From Streptomyces sp. LaPpAH-108 (lineage in GTDB: Bacteria > Actinomycetota > Actinomycetes > Streptomycetales > Streptomycetaceae): a stretch of DNA of 64,000 nucleotides. The stretch is taken from the NCBI RefSeq assembly GCF_000373625.1, contig NZ_KB891995.1, positions 186,001 through 250,000 on the forward strand, written 5' to 3'. The notes beneath the pieces were generated by a model, which saw only the letters and a program-made list of their open reading frames with translations, was not told the DNA's origin and did not search any database. Within the stretch, counting starts at the first letter, position 1; each line of letters opens with the position of its first letter. Positions 1 through 7,726 of the stretch are shown here, in pieces. The position numbers were made by a program, and so were the translations under genes.

Positions 1-575
1 GTGGTGCGGTGCAGGCCGAGCGGTTCGAGGATCTCCTCGCGCAGCACCTGCTCCCAGGGGGCGCCGCGCAACTCCTCCACCAGCGCGCCGAGCAGGGTGT
101 AGCCGGGGTTGGAGTAGTGGAAGCGCCGGCCGACCGGGTGCGGCGAGGGGTGCTCGCCGAGCACGTCGCTCAGCTCGGGACGCAGCGAGCCCGGCGTCCG
201 CTCCCACCAGGGCCCGGGTGACTCGGCCGCCAACCCCGCGGTGTGGGCGAGTAGTTCGGCGACGGTGGCCTCCCCGGCGCCGGTGCCCGGCAGATGCTTC
301 TCCAGCGGGTCGCCGAGGTCCAGCAGCCCCTCGTCCCGCAGCCGCATCACCAGGACGGCGGTGAACGTCTTGGTGAGGGAGCCGATCCGGTACTGCACGT
401 CCCCGTCCGGCTCGTGCCCCTCCACCGAGGACCGCGCCCCCTGCCACACGACCCGGCCGCCCCGCACCACCGCGGCCACCAGCGACGGCGCCCGCCCCTC
501 GGTCTGCGCGACGGCGATCCGGTGCAACAGCGCCCGTCGCGTTCCCGGCAGCAGTTCTTCATGAGATGTCGTCAT
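1..575 (-). CDS. Serine hydrolase / beta-lactamase-fold protein (C-terminus cut by window edge)
   Basis: Reading leftward from the ATG at 575-573, the frame stays open to the window start (191 codons visible), so the C-terminus is missing. It shows the penicillin-binding/class C beta-lactamase pattern: S-L-T-K (nucleophile Ser and general-base Lys) at residues 66-69 and Y-S-N at 154-156. No signal peptide is visible, which suggests a cytoplasmic esterase or D-aminopeptidase-like enzyme rather than a secreted beta-lactamase; that is inference. It lies 70 bp downstream of the TetR gene on the same strand and may be co-transcribed with it. The substrate cannot be told from the sequence. Confidence 0.85.
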   Translation of the reverse strand, partial: MTTSHEELLPGTRRALLHRIAVAQTEGRAPSLVAAVVRGGRVVWQGARSSVEGHEPDGDVQYRIGSLTKTFTAVLVMRLRDEGLLDLGDPLEKHLPGTGAGEATVAELLAHTAGLAAESPGPWWERTPGSLRPELSDVLGEHPSPHPVGRRFHYSNPGYTLLGALVEELRGAPWEQVLREEILEPLGLHRT

Positions 576-645
576 GCGCCCAGTCCATCCGCTGAAGGGC
601 GGCACGTCGAGTTCTTTGATCCGGTCCCGCTCGGCGGGCCGCGCG

Positions 646-1326
646 TCATCTGGAGACGCGGGCCTCGATGCCGTCGAGCAGGAAGTCGAGGCCGAGCCGG
701 AAGGTGGCGTCGGCGTCCAGGTGGGCGGCATCGCGCACCACCGTGGCCAGGGCGGGGAACCGGCCGGTGGCGAAGGTCCGGCGCAGATAGGGCCCGAGCG
801 CGGCCTGCCAGTGCTTCTCGTCCATGCCGCTGGCCCGCTCGGCCCGCCGCTCGGCGATCTCACGGCGCACGGCGCCGATGACGTACGCGTTAACCGAGGC
901 GACCACCGGCATGGCGGCGTCCACGCCGAGGTCGCCCAGCGCGGCCACCACGGTCTCCCCGTTGGCCAGCGCGTGCGGCCCGAGCTGCGGTCGTCCGCCG
1001 AGCAGATCGGCGAGCCATTCGTGCTCGTGAGCGGTCTGCCGGGTGGTTTCGGCGAGGGAGCGCAGCATGGCCCGCCAGTCGTCTCCGACCGGACGGATCT
1101 CGGCGTACATCGCGTCGACCATCAGGTCGAGCAGCTCCTCCTTGCTGTCGATGTAGCCGTACAGCCGCATCGGGCCGACGCCCAGTACGGCGGCGACCTT
1201 GCGCAGCGACACCGCCTCCAGGCCGTCCGCGTCGGCCAGCTGGATCGCCGCCCGCACGATCCGTTCCCGGCTCAGCGGGGTCGGAACGGGTCGATTCGGC
1301 GGCTCCGGCCGCTCCCACACCAACAT
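646..1326 (-). CDS. TetR-family transcriptional repressor
   Basis: A 226-aa protein. The N-terminal helix-turn-helix (about residues 20-65: LSRERIVRAAIQLAD, then VSLRKVAAVLGVGPMRLYGY) is the TetR DNA-binding domain; the rest is a helical ligand-binding/dimerisation domain. I chose ATG 1326 because codons further upstream run through the divergent control region and add no family-like sequence. It is divergent from the FAD monooxygenase at 1398, and the 71-bp gap holds a perfect palindrome (1352-1366) that is the likely operator for both genes. The arrangement suggests repression of the monooxygenase and of itself, released by a small-molecule substrate. The family is certain; the ligand is unknown. 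Confidence 0.92.
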   Translation of the reverse strand: MLVWERPEPPNRPVPTPLSRERIVRAAIQLADADGLEAVSLRKVAAVLGVGPMRLYGYIDSKEELLDLMVDAMYAEIRPVGDDWRAMLRSLAETTRQTAHEHEWLADLLGGRPQLGPHALANGETVVAALGDLGVDAAMPVVASVNAYVIGAVRREIAERRAERASGMDEKHWQAALGPYLRRTFATGRFPALATVVRDAAHLDADATFRLGLDFLLDGIEARVSR

Positions 1327-1351
1327 GCCGCCAACATTACAACGCATCGAG

Positions 1352-1366
1352 CGATACAGTGTATCG
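1352..1366. promoter_or_regulatory. Probable TetR operator between divergent genes
   Basis: CGATACAGTGTATCG is a perfect 7+1+7 palindrome in the gap between the TetR gene and the monooxygenase. A related half-site, GGTGTATCG, follows at 1374-1382, nearly touching the monooxygenase ribosome-binding site. Size, symmetry and place fit a TetR-dimer operator. Binding by this repressor is inferred. Confidence 0.65.
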
Positions 1367-1397
1367 ATCAGTACGGTGTATCGAAGGGGAGGCAACC

Positions 1398-2507
1398 ATG
1401 ACCATCGCCATCGTCGGAGCCGGGCTCGGCGGCCTGGCGCTCGCCCGTGTGCTGCACGTGAACGGCATGGAATCCGTAGTGTACGAACGGGAAGCGTCAC
1501 GCGCCGCGCGCGGTCAGGGCGGCATGCTCGACATCCACTCGGGCCAGCGGGCGCTGCGCGAGGCCGGTCTGATCGACGGGTTCCACGCGATCGCCCGTGG
1601 CGAGGGCCAGGACATGCGGCTCCTCGAACCGGACGGCACCCTGCTGCTCCAGGAGGACACGCCCGACGACGCCCCGCTCGACCGTCCCGAGGTCGACCGC
1701 GCCGATCTGCGCGACCTGCTGCTGGATTCCCTCCCCGAGGGCATGGTGCGCTGGGGGCACGCGGTCACCTCCGCCGACGACGGCCTGCTGCGCTTCGCCG
1801 ACGGCGGCAGCGCGCCGTACGACCTGCTGGTCGGCGCGGACGGTGCGCGGTCCCGGGTCCGTCCGCTGCTCACCGACACCCGCCCGGTGCACATCGGCCA
1901 GAACGTCGTCGAGATCGGCATCCCCGACATCGACCGCACCCACCCCGACCTCGCGGCGATGGTGGGACGCGGCAACTACTGGGTGCTCGGCGACGGGGTG
2001 TCCCTGGCCGCACAGCGCAACGGCGACGGCCGGGTCCGCATCGGCATCAGCTTCTACCACACCGGCGAGGACTGGTTCGCCACCAGCGGCATCCCGTTCG
2101 ACGACCCGGCCGCCGCCCGGGCGCGGCTGATCGACCTGCTCCCCGGCTGGGACGCACGGTTCACCGCGCTGATCGCGGCCTGCGACGACATGGTCGTGCC
2201 GCGGTCGATCACCATGCTCCCGGTGGGCCTTACCTGGCCGTCGGCACCGGACGTCACCCTGATCGGCGACGCCGCGCACCTGATGCCACCGACCGGAGAA
2301 GGCGCCAACATGGCCCTGCTCGACGGCGCCCTGCTCGCTCTCGCCCTCGCCGCACACCCGGACGACTACCCCGCCGCAGTCAAGGAGTACGAACACGAGA
2401 TGTTCGACCGCACCGGCGCCATCGCCCGACAGTGCGCACGCATCCACGCCATGCTGATGTCGCCCGACGCGGCTCAACAGATGCTGGCGTTCTTCCAACC
2501 GAGCTGA
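1398..2507 (+). CDS. FAD-dependent monooxygenase, TetX-like
   Basis: A 369-aa class A flavoprotein hydroxylase. The N-terminal Rossmann motif G-A-G-L-G-G (residues 7-12) binds FAD, a D-G-A-R-S-R-V-R motif sits mid-protein, and the second FAD motif G-D-A-A-H-L-M-P-P is near residue 290. As I recall TetX (tetracycline 11a-hydroxylase), several blocks match closely: a DRPEVDRADLRDLLLDSL-like stretch, GISF, GWDARF and the GDAAHLMPP region; the length (TetX about 388 aa) also fits. ATG 1398 has a good ribosome-binding site (GGGGAGG). Divergent from a TetR gene, it looks like a self-contained inducible detoxification unit. Oxidation of tetracyclines is possible but unproven; another aromatic substrate is equally open. 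Confidence 0.85.
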   Translation: MTIAIVGAGLGGLALARVLHVNGMESVVYEREASRAARGQGGMLDIHSGQRALREAGLIDGFHAIARGEGQDMRLLEPDGTLLLQEDTPDDAPLDRPEVDRADLRDLLLDSLPEGMVRWGHAVTSADDGLLRFADGGSAPYDLLVGADGARSRVRPLLTDTRPVHIGQNVVEIGIPDIDRTHPDLAAMVGRGNYWVLGDGVSLAAQRNGDGRVRIGISFYHTGEDWFATSGIPFDDPAAARARLIDLLPGWDARFTALIAACDDMVVPRSITMLPVGLTWPSAPDVTLIGDAAHLMPPTGEGANMALLDGALLALALAAHPDDYPAAVKEYEHEMFDRTGAIARQCARIHAMLMSPDAAQQMLAFFQPS

Positions 2508-2545
2508 CGGAACCACCGCCGTGACCAGCGCGGGGAACCAGCCTG

Positions 2546-2655
2546 TGTAGGTTCTCGCTTTCGATGTCATGTGCCGACGCTGTGACCTTGACATCCCTCT
2601 TCAGTCTCAGGCGATGTCGGCCGACGGCTGTCTCAGATCGGTGTCATTTCCTCAG
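2546..2655. repeat. Left end of the Tn7-like element with TnsB-type repeats
   Basis: Starts with the terminal repeat TGTAGGTTCTC followed by TGTCAT (2565-2570). Two further copies of the motif TCTCAG...TGTC follow in the same orientation at 2605-2620 and 2631-2655; the last (TCTCAGATCGGTGTCATTT and a trailing CTCAG) closely matches the right-end copy. Multiple spaced copies at an end are how TnsB-type transposases are loaded; binding here is inferred. Confidence 0.75.
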
Positions 2656-2735
2656 ATTGTCCAGCAGACTGCACCGCCTGTCCGCATACCCGGCCTGGGT
2701 GCACCACCACGTACGGAGATACGTGCACCAGCGGC

Positions 2736-3296
2736 TCATGCCACGGTTCGGTCCTCGTGCATGGTGATCTGCTGGCCGGGCTGGACGTGCGTCCAGTGGG
2801 AGGGAGTGAGGGGCACAAGGCGAACCGTGGCTCGCCCACCAGGCTCCAGCATGGGCATGTTCTCAACCCAGAGCCCAGCGATGCTGACCGCACGTCCGCC
2901 GGTGGGTGAGAGGCGTCCGATGTCCCACATGGGCCGCAGAACACCGCCGCCGGAGATTGGCGTCGTGCGTCGCGCCTCGGCAGCAGGGCGGAGCGTCAGA
3001 TCCGCCCGGATCACACCGTTGCGGATCTCGGAGCATCGCCAATGGCACCACGTCGCGCTCCGCTCCAGCTGGAGCTCCTCAGCCGCTTCGGCGAGTTGCT
3101 CCCAGAACGCCAGAGGGAGCGAGCGAGCGTCCCCGAGCTCCTCCAGCAGGACCAGGGCGATCTCCCACTCGTCGTGGACGAGGTAGTCCCAGATGTCTCG
3201 CACCGTGATGTCGTTCTCGGTGGCGGCCTCTTCCGGAACCAGCAGGGAAGCTGCTTCGAGCAACTCAAGGACGTCCATGCGCTCATTGTCGACCAC
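2736..3296 (-). CDS. Cargo protein with EF-Tu-like beta-barrel C-terminus, function unknown
   Basis: A 186-aa protein (possibly 180 aa from the second Met). The N-terminal ~85 residues are acidic and helical (DYLVHDEWEIALVLLEELGD), with W-C-H-W-R-C at about residues 82-87. The C-terminal ~80 residues hold V-R-L-V-P-L-T-P and H-V-Q-P-G-Q-Q-I-T-M-H-E, which look like the second barrel domain of EF-Tu-type proteins. No GTPase motifs are present. The protein stops right after a T-V-A segment where I would expect a few more strands, so the C-terminus may be clipped. It is the leftmost cargo gene of the Tn7-like element, transcribed toward the left end. Not recognised; an immunity or translation-related role would be speculation. 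Confidence 0.6.
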   Translation of the reverse strand: MVDNERMDVLELLEAASLLVPEEAATENDITVRDIWDYLVHDEWEIALVLLEELGDARSLPLAFWEQLAEAAEELQLERSATWCHWRCSEIRNGVIRADLTLRPAAEARRTTPISGGGVLRPMWDIGRLSPTGGRAVSIAGLWVENMPMLEPGGRATVRLVPLTPSHWTHVQPGQQITMHEDRTVA

Positions 3297-3563
3297 ATGA
3301 AAGTGCTGCCCGGTCTGAATTGTCAGACCCTGCGCTTAGAGTGCGGCGAGAAGGGGCCGGTCCCGAGGCCGCCAGCACCGGAAAACGGCAGCCTCCCTGG
3401 TCTGCTCGGGGGTGGTTTCGACCCAACCGGCGTCCAGGCATCGTTAAGAGCCACGAGTGCAGCCTGTCAGCCCGGCCCCTTTGAGTACCTAATCGGAGTC
3501 AGTATCGAGCGACCCGGTGCATCGCACCCGCCCCGGGTACATTCACCGCGATCGGAGAGCATC

Positions 3564-4805
3564 GTGAAGAACAGCCCGTTGTGGCGAGTGGTTGACAACC
3601 AGAGTGGTACCCAGTCCATCGTCAGCACGCCCTCCGAGGCGGTCGCGTTCGTCAACAGCCGGTTCGACACCGATGACGACGACGAGCCGTTCAGCATCAC
3701 CGAGGTCGGCCCTCTCCTTCCGAAGCCGCTCGGGATCATCACCGCATGGGCCGCCAAGAAGGACGGCGAGCGAACCGACGGGCGTACTGCCCCGATCACC
3801 ATCAGGCCGGTTGTGACGGACAACGCCAGCGAGTGCGATGACGTCGTGCTCTGGGGCGACGTGTACGTCTCCTGGGACCACGACATGTACACCGTCGAGG
3901 AGCCGGACGGCTCCGAGTACAGCGAGGCTTACAGCGCAGCCGAGTTGAGCGCGATCCTCGACGAGTACGCCGACGACTACGAGTACGCGCCTGAAGGGCC
4001 CGACAGCCACAGGTGGCCGAAACCGGAAGAGTTGATCACCTACGGCGCCCAGGAGTGTGCCAAGCGGTTCGGGCACCTCGACGACGACGCCCTGCTGTGG
4101 CTCGCTGCCACCCGCATCACGCTCGCCGTGTGGCGCAACACACCCGTCGAGAACTGGCATGCCGGTATGAGTCCGCTCCACGACGGCACGATGATGCGGA
4201 TCAACGTGGCAACCACCCGACTCGTGCGCTCGATGCTGTCGTTCGACCATGTCGACTGGATCGCTGTCGGTCTCGCGATCGTCAACCCGTCTCGGGTTCT
4301 ACCGACAGGGCAGTCCGTGCTCGAGCTCGGGCTGTCCTGCCACAACGCTGACGACCCGGCGCATGAGGTTGATCCGCGAGAAGAACTCGCGGAGATGGCA
4401 CAGGTCGCGATCTCATGGGGGCGAAGCTACTGCCTTCGCGAGAAGGAGTTCGGCCTGCGAACCCTGATCGAATCCTTCTGCGCGTTCGACAACGGCTGGT
4501 TCGGAGCTCCGAGTTGGGGGCGCGTCGTCGATCGGTTCCTTACGGCTGTCGACGACCGGGAGAATGCGCACTGGCACATACACCGGGACAAGCCTTGGTT
4601 CGACGAGTGGTTCACCAACCGGCCGGCCGACATTGCGGACACCACGGAATTTCGTCGGCTGCTCCTTGCCGGGCCCGACCTGCTGTCCGAGGAGGCCGCC
4701 GAATGGTGCGTGGATGGTGCCATCGGCTACGTCTGCCAGGACGACCACGCGAACGACTGCTGGCGGTGCGGTATCCCACTGGCAACGGAGTCCCCCAACG
4801 AGTGA
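3564..4805 (+). CDS. Large cargo protein of unknown function
   Basis: A 413-aa protein from GTG 3564, preceded by GGAGAG at 3554-3559; no better start lies downstream. It is acidic and soluble with no signal peptide or membrane segment. The central part holds LLWLAATRITLAVWRNT and a following D-G-T-M-M-R-I-N-V-A-T-T-R-L-V-R stretch, a helical block. The C-terminal end has three cysteines (V-C-Q-D-D, then D-C-W-R-C-G) that could bind metal. No enzyme motif is recognised. Codon use is less GC-biased than the core genes, fitting acquisition with the transposon. Tn7-like cargo often includes defence genes, but nothing in this protein proves that. Confidence 0.65.
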   Translation: MKNSPLWRVVDNQSGTQSIVSTPSEAVAFVNSRFDTDDDDEPFSITEVGPLLPKPLGIITAWAAKKDGERTDGRTAPITIRPVVTDNASECDDVVLWGDVYVSWDHDMYTVEEPDGSEYSEAYSAAELSAILDEYADDYEYAPEGPDSHRWPKPEELITYGAQECAKRFGHLDDDALLWLAATRITLAVWRNTPVENWHAGMSPLHDGTMMRINVATTRLVRSMLSFDHVDWIAVGLAIVNPSRVLPTGQSVLELGLSCHNADDPAHEVDPREELAEMAQVAISWGRSYCLREKEFGLRTLIESFCAFDNGWFGAPSWGRVVDRFLTAVDDRENAHWHIHRDKPWFDEWFTNRPADIADTTEFRRLLLAGPDLLSEEAAEWCVDGAIGYVCQDDHANDCWRCGIPLATESPNE

Positions 4806-5127
4806 ACGTGGGCACCAGCATAGAAAAGCATCAATCCACTGACCGCGCTCTTTCCCGCCTACTCGGCGGCCTCCCCTGCTTGGGGAGCCAGTCGCGGCTC
4901 CACTGACTGGAGATGTGCGGGTGCTTCTGACGGATCTGTGGCAGCAACGCTGGCCCGGCTGGCCGGTCGGTCACAAGCTCCGTGAGCCCTACAGGAATGT
5001 CTGGGTCCGCTTCCACAGTCCGTCGGGTCTTTGTCATCAGCATCACCGGCCTGCCGGTTTCTTGATAACCACGGCTTCCACGACACGGAGGTCGAGCAGG
5101 TCGCCGGATCTCCGGGATCATGACGCC
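4806..5127. other. Intergenic cargo stretch, possible short antisense ORF
   Basis: A 322-bp gap between two cargo genes. On the minus strand an ORF from ATG 5043 to a stop at 4831 would encode 70 aa, very basic near the C-terminus (SRDWLPKQGRPPSRRERARS). It could be a small DNA-binding protein, but its ribosome-binding site is weak and I do not recognise the family. Otherwise nothing is seen. Confidence 0.3.
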
Positions 5128-5526
5128 ATGCAACTCCGATACTTCAATCAGACCGGATGGACCGCCATCTTCAATGGCACTGAGACCGAGATCGGTCGCA
5201 TGGTGCGTGTGGAGGGATGGGATCCCGCAACCGGGGCAGCCTTGGTGGTCGACCCGCAGCGAGGGGCATTGCGCCAGGTCACGGACTACGTGGACTTCTC
5301 CCACTTGGAGCGGGCCGATCAGGTCGTTGCCGCGATACCCGGTGGGGGATGGCGGGCACACTGGACGGATGAAGGGCCGGGTGGATCACCTCTCACGGAG
5401 CAGGTGCTGGCCTGGTTGATCACTTCGCAGGGCCGGGCGACTGCCATCACGGTCGATGCTCAGGGGCATGTGGAGGACGCCGACAGCGCCGACGCCTTCA
5501 TACCGCCGGGTGAGGAGCTTCAGTGA
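5128..5526 (+). CDS. Small cargo protein, function unknown
   Basis: A 132-aa acidic protein starting at ATG 5128. The in-frame sequence upstream is arginine/serine-rich and reads like non-coding DNA, so I used this start. The N-terminus (MQLRYFNQTGWTAIFNG) and a following G-R-M-V-R-V-E-G-W segment look like beta-strands; no catalytic motif, signal peptide or membrane span is seen. Its stop overlaps the GTG of the next reading frame (GTGA at 5523-5526), indicating translational coupling with the gene at 5523. The pair resembles two-gene small cassettes such as toxin-antitoxin or immunity pairs, but this is only an architectural resemblance. Confidence 0.6.
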   Translation: MQLRYFNQTGWTAIFNGTETEIGRMVRVEGWDPATGAALVVDPQRGALRQVTDYVDFSHLERADQVVAAIPGGGWRAHWTDEGPGGSPLTEQVLAWLITSQGRATAITVDAQGHVEDADSADAFIPPGEELQ

Positions 5527-5922
5527 CGGCGTCGATGCCGCAACAGGCGGGCCCGGCGTCTGAGGGTCGGGCTTCTGATGCCGCCTGGGAGGCTCCCTAC
5601 TACCGGGTTCGGGCCGCCGGCTTCCAGGGGCTCTTCCTCGTGGAACCGGACGAGGCGATCGAGGAGGTCTGCAACGTCGATGCCGAGGTTCATCTTGCCG
5701 ACGTCGCGCTGGAGTTCCACGATCTTCGCTCTCGCCGAGGTGGATCGGCTCATGCGGAGCTGGGAGGCGAGCGGAGAGGCGGTCTCCGGGCAGTGCTTCT
5801 TCTGCGCGGACGGGCTGATCGTGCGGAATCCCGGCATCGGCAGCATGGTGCGCGTGATTGCCGGGCTGGTGGCATCAGGCGAGTTCGACGGGGTGGTTCG
5901 GCGCATTGCCGACCCTGAATGA
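5523..5922 (+). pseudogene. Frameshifted second gene of the small cargo pair
   Basis: GTG 5523 overlaps the preceding stop. The first ~68 residues read well in this frame (YYRVRAAGFQGLFLVEPDEA, ending E-V-H-L-A-D-V-A-L-E-F-H-D). Near 5722-5728 the sensible protein continues in the +1 frame (I-F-A-L-A-E-V-D-R-L-M-R-S-W, then GQCFFCADGLIVRNP) to the stop at 5920-5922. Staying in the first frame instead gives an arginine/glycine-rich tail. One extra base would explain this. It is either a real decay mutation, a sequencing error, or less likely programmed +1 shifting. The repaired protein would be about 132 aa and contains a C-F-F-C pair. Function unknown. Confidence 0.6.
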
Positions 5923-5934
5923 TCATGCTGTGTC

Positions 5935-6362
5935 TCAGGGCATCGTGTTGTCCTGCATCTTTCGAATGGCCTTGAGCACCTTCTTCCCCAGGGGAGTGAG
6001 CGTCATGGGCCTTCTGCGTTCCGCCCGGATCAGGAGTGGTCCACCGAGTTCTCGTTCGATCCGGTTGATCTGTGCGACGAGGGTGAAGGTGTTGAGACCG
6101 AGGGCTGCTGCCGCCGCGCTGAGGCTGGGGTGGGCGGACGCGGCGGCGAATCGGCTCAGGCGTTCGTCGGTGCCTCGGCCGGTGAGCGCGGGCCGGAGGA
6201 TGCGCGATGCTCGGTCGGCCTCGTCGGCGGCTCGGAGTGCCTGGTTGTGGCTGGCGCTTCCGCGTGGTCGCAGGGGGATGCTGTGGGTCTTGGCCCAGCG
6301 CGCCATGTTCGAAGTGCTCATGCCCTTCTCGCGTGCGAGGTCGGGGAGTGTGCGATGGCAGC
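5935..6362 (-). pseudogene. C-terminal remnant of a TniQ-like protein
   Basis: The minus-strand frame ending at 5935 reads RTLPDLAREKGMSTSNMARW, then a linker, then a LysR-style winged HTH (RLSRFAAASAHPSLSAAAAA followed by L-N-T-F-T-L-V-A-Q-I-N-R-I-E-R) and a R-P-M-T-L-T-P-L-G-K-K-V-L end. I associate tandem HTH segments of this kind with the C-terminal half of actinobacterial TniQ proteins, the target selectors of Tn7-like elements; this is from memory and not certain. It has no start of its own: upstream it runs, in another frame, straight into the TnsB remnant near 6360. An alternative is a free-standing regulator starting at 6414. Confidence 0.5.
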
Positions 6363-6806
6363 CATCGTCGGATGGTGCGATCGGTGACTCCGAGTTCCGC
6401 AGCCTTCGCCGCATAGCGTGCCTCCAGCGTCAGCGTCGGCGTGTACGGATCCTGCGGTTCGCCTTCACTCGCGACTTCAGCAGTGCCGGACCGATATCCG
6501 GTGAGAAGCTCCCGAACGTGCTCGGCCCGCTCCAGGAGCTGCCGCCTGTCGTCCTCGTCCAACTGCCCCAGCAGCACCTAGGCGATTTCCTCGGCATCGT
6601 CCGAGGACGGTCCAGATCCCTCGGGATAAGGGTGGCTCGGTCGGAGAACAACAGTTCCCGCAAAGACAGCCGCAGGATCCTGCCGTGGTGGTCCTTGAGG
6701 ACGACCTCGTTGCCAGCCGTGGTGGCGGCCATCTCGACCACCTCGACGGTCTCCCGTCGTAGCGGAAGTGTGTACCGACGCCAACCCGCGCCCCTGCCCT
6801 GCTCAC
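6360..6806 (-). pseudogene. N-terminal remnant of a TnsB-like transposase
   Basis: A GTG at 6806 overlaps the tnsA stop (GTGA). Reading on, V-G-T-H-F-R-Y-D-G shifts frame where GGGG has become GGG (near 6757), continues as V-V-E-M-A-A-T-T-A-G-N-E-V-V-L-K-D-H-H-G-R, shifts again near 6620, meets a TAG at 6578-6580, and resumes with VLLGQLDEDDRRQLLERAEH, an R-E-L-L-T-G-Y-R-S-G segment and a helix-turn-helix (A-A-E-L-G-V-T-D-R-T-I-R-R-W). This is the usual layout of the TnsB/Mu-type N-terminus. The DDE catalytic core and C-terminus are absent. Position right after tnsA supports the call. Confidence 0.65.
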
Positions 6807-7540
6807 GCCGCCCTCCTCAGCATGTGCGCCGGGCTGAACGGTCGGTCGAGATCAATCGTGAACTCTTGTGTCCACAGCAAGTGATAGATCGCGGCCTGGA
6901 CTTGCTCCTCCGGATATTCGGGAAAGCTGCCCGCAGCACGACGCAAGGAGACTCCGTCGAGCTGAGCGCTTCGGAGCTCGTCGACGAGCTCACGACCGAA
7001 CAGCCAGTCCCTGGGGTAGCCCGACAGGAACCGGACGTCCTCCAGCTCAACCGAAGGTGGATCGCTCCAGACCTCGTACCTCCAACCACGAACCTCCACA
7101 GCCTCACGGGTCCAGTCGAATGTGAAAGCCACCTCCGACTTGGACAACCGATGCAGTGGCTTCACATCCACGACCACGGGCCCGTCGTCGGTAACCAGGA
7201 GGTAGTCCGGGATGTGCTTGCGGACAACGCCGTCCACCTCGGCCTTGAGCAGAAAGGGCTGGGTCACGATGGAACGGACGGACGGCTCGAAATCAGCGAA
7301 GAGGAGCCGCGCCAGTTCAGGCGCGACTCGTAGATGATGTGGTCGCACGTCGTGGCGGACCAGTAAGTACCCGAATAGTGCCGCTGACCCCCATACCAGC
7401 GGAAGGTCCGCCAGGGTGCCGCTGCCGCAAGCCCGTCGACCGATGACGCGGTCTACTCCCGGTTCTCGACCAGGCCGCCGTTCGCGTTCCGCAGGCTCAC
7501 GGTGATCGATGCCGCGCTCAGCCCTGCCACCATGAGTCAT
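6803..7540 (-). CDS. tnsA: TnsA-like transposon endonuclease subunit
   Basis: A 245-aa protein if ATG 7540 is the start; earlier in-frame codons lie inside the transposon end. TnsA is a restriction-type nuclease that cuts the 5' ends during Tn7 transposition. Visible family features: DFEPSVRSIVTQPFLL, then the K-H-I-P-D-Y-L-L-V block with the active-site Asp near residue 112 and V-V-V-D-V-K-P with the Lys near 126, matching the D...K core; an upstream Glu lies in the preceding helix. The C-terminal part (AIYHLLWTQEFTIDLDRPFS) matches actinobacterial TnsA-like proteins as I recall them. It overlaps the tnsB remnant by 4 bp. It appears intact while its partners are broken. The first ~35 residues are low-complexity and may not be genuine. 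Confidence 0.75.
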   Translation of the reverse strand: MTHGGRAERGIDHREPAERERRPGREPGVDRVIGRRACGSGTLADLPLVWGSAALFGYLLVRHDVRPHHLRVAPELARLLFADFEPSVRSIVTQPFLLKAEVDGVVRKHIPDYLLVTDDGPVVVDVKPLHRLSKSEVAFTFDWTREAVEVRGWRYEVWSDPPSVELEDVRFLSGYPRDWLFGRELVDELRSAQLDGVSLRRAAGSFPEYPEEQVQAAIYHLLWTQEFTIDLDRPFSPAHMLRRAA

Positions 7541-7650
7541 CCCCGGATCGTCGGCAGCCTCCTCTGCGAACGCTACGTTCGCATCCGCGCGAGGCGTCCA
7601 CGCCGGACCTGAAGCAAGGCCACCCGAACGAGTGATGGGATTGGCCGCGA

Positions 7651-7726
7651 TTCTCAATCCCGTGTCAGATCGGTCAGTCACATGACATAGCGACTGAGAA
7701 AATGACACGGGATTTGAGAACCTACA
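7651..7726. repeat. Right end of the Tn7-like element with TnsB-type repeats
   Basis: On the minus strand from 7726 the sequence begins TGTAGGTTCTC, then CCCGTGTCATTTTCTCAG, ending at 7694. A second copy in the opposite orientation lies at 7651-7671 (TTCTCAATCCCGTGTCAGAT). The two copies facing each other differ from the head-to-tail copies at the left end; asymmetric ends are known in Tn7 relatives. Confidence 0.75.

Larger units (their letters stand above)
2546..7726. mobile_element. Decayed Tn7-like transposon beside dnaB
   Basis: Both ends carry the 11-bp inverted repeat TGTAGGTTCTC (2546-2556 and, reversed, 7716-7726), each followed after eight bases by TGTCAT. The flanks are GCCTG (2541-2545) and ACCTG (7727-7731), a 5-bp duplication with one mismatch; 5 bp and TGT...ACA ends are typical of the Tn7 family. 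Further copies of the end motif lie at 2605-2620, 2631-2655 and 7651-7671, as expected for TnsB-binding sites. Inside are a TnsA-like endonuclease, a broken TnsB/TniQ remnant and cargo. No TnsC ATPase is present, so the element is probably immobile by itself. The right end is 10 bp beyond the dnaB stop codon. Confidence 0.8.

Noticed and set aside
4831..5361. A 176-codon minus-strand frame across the small cargo gene
   Set aside because: Its first half is antisense to the gene at 5128; only the last 70 codons could be real and are noted as uncertain.
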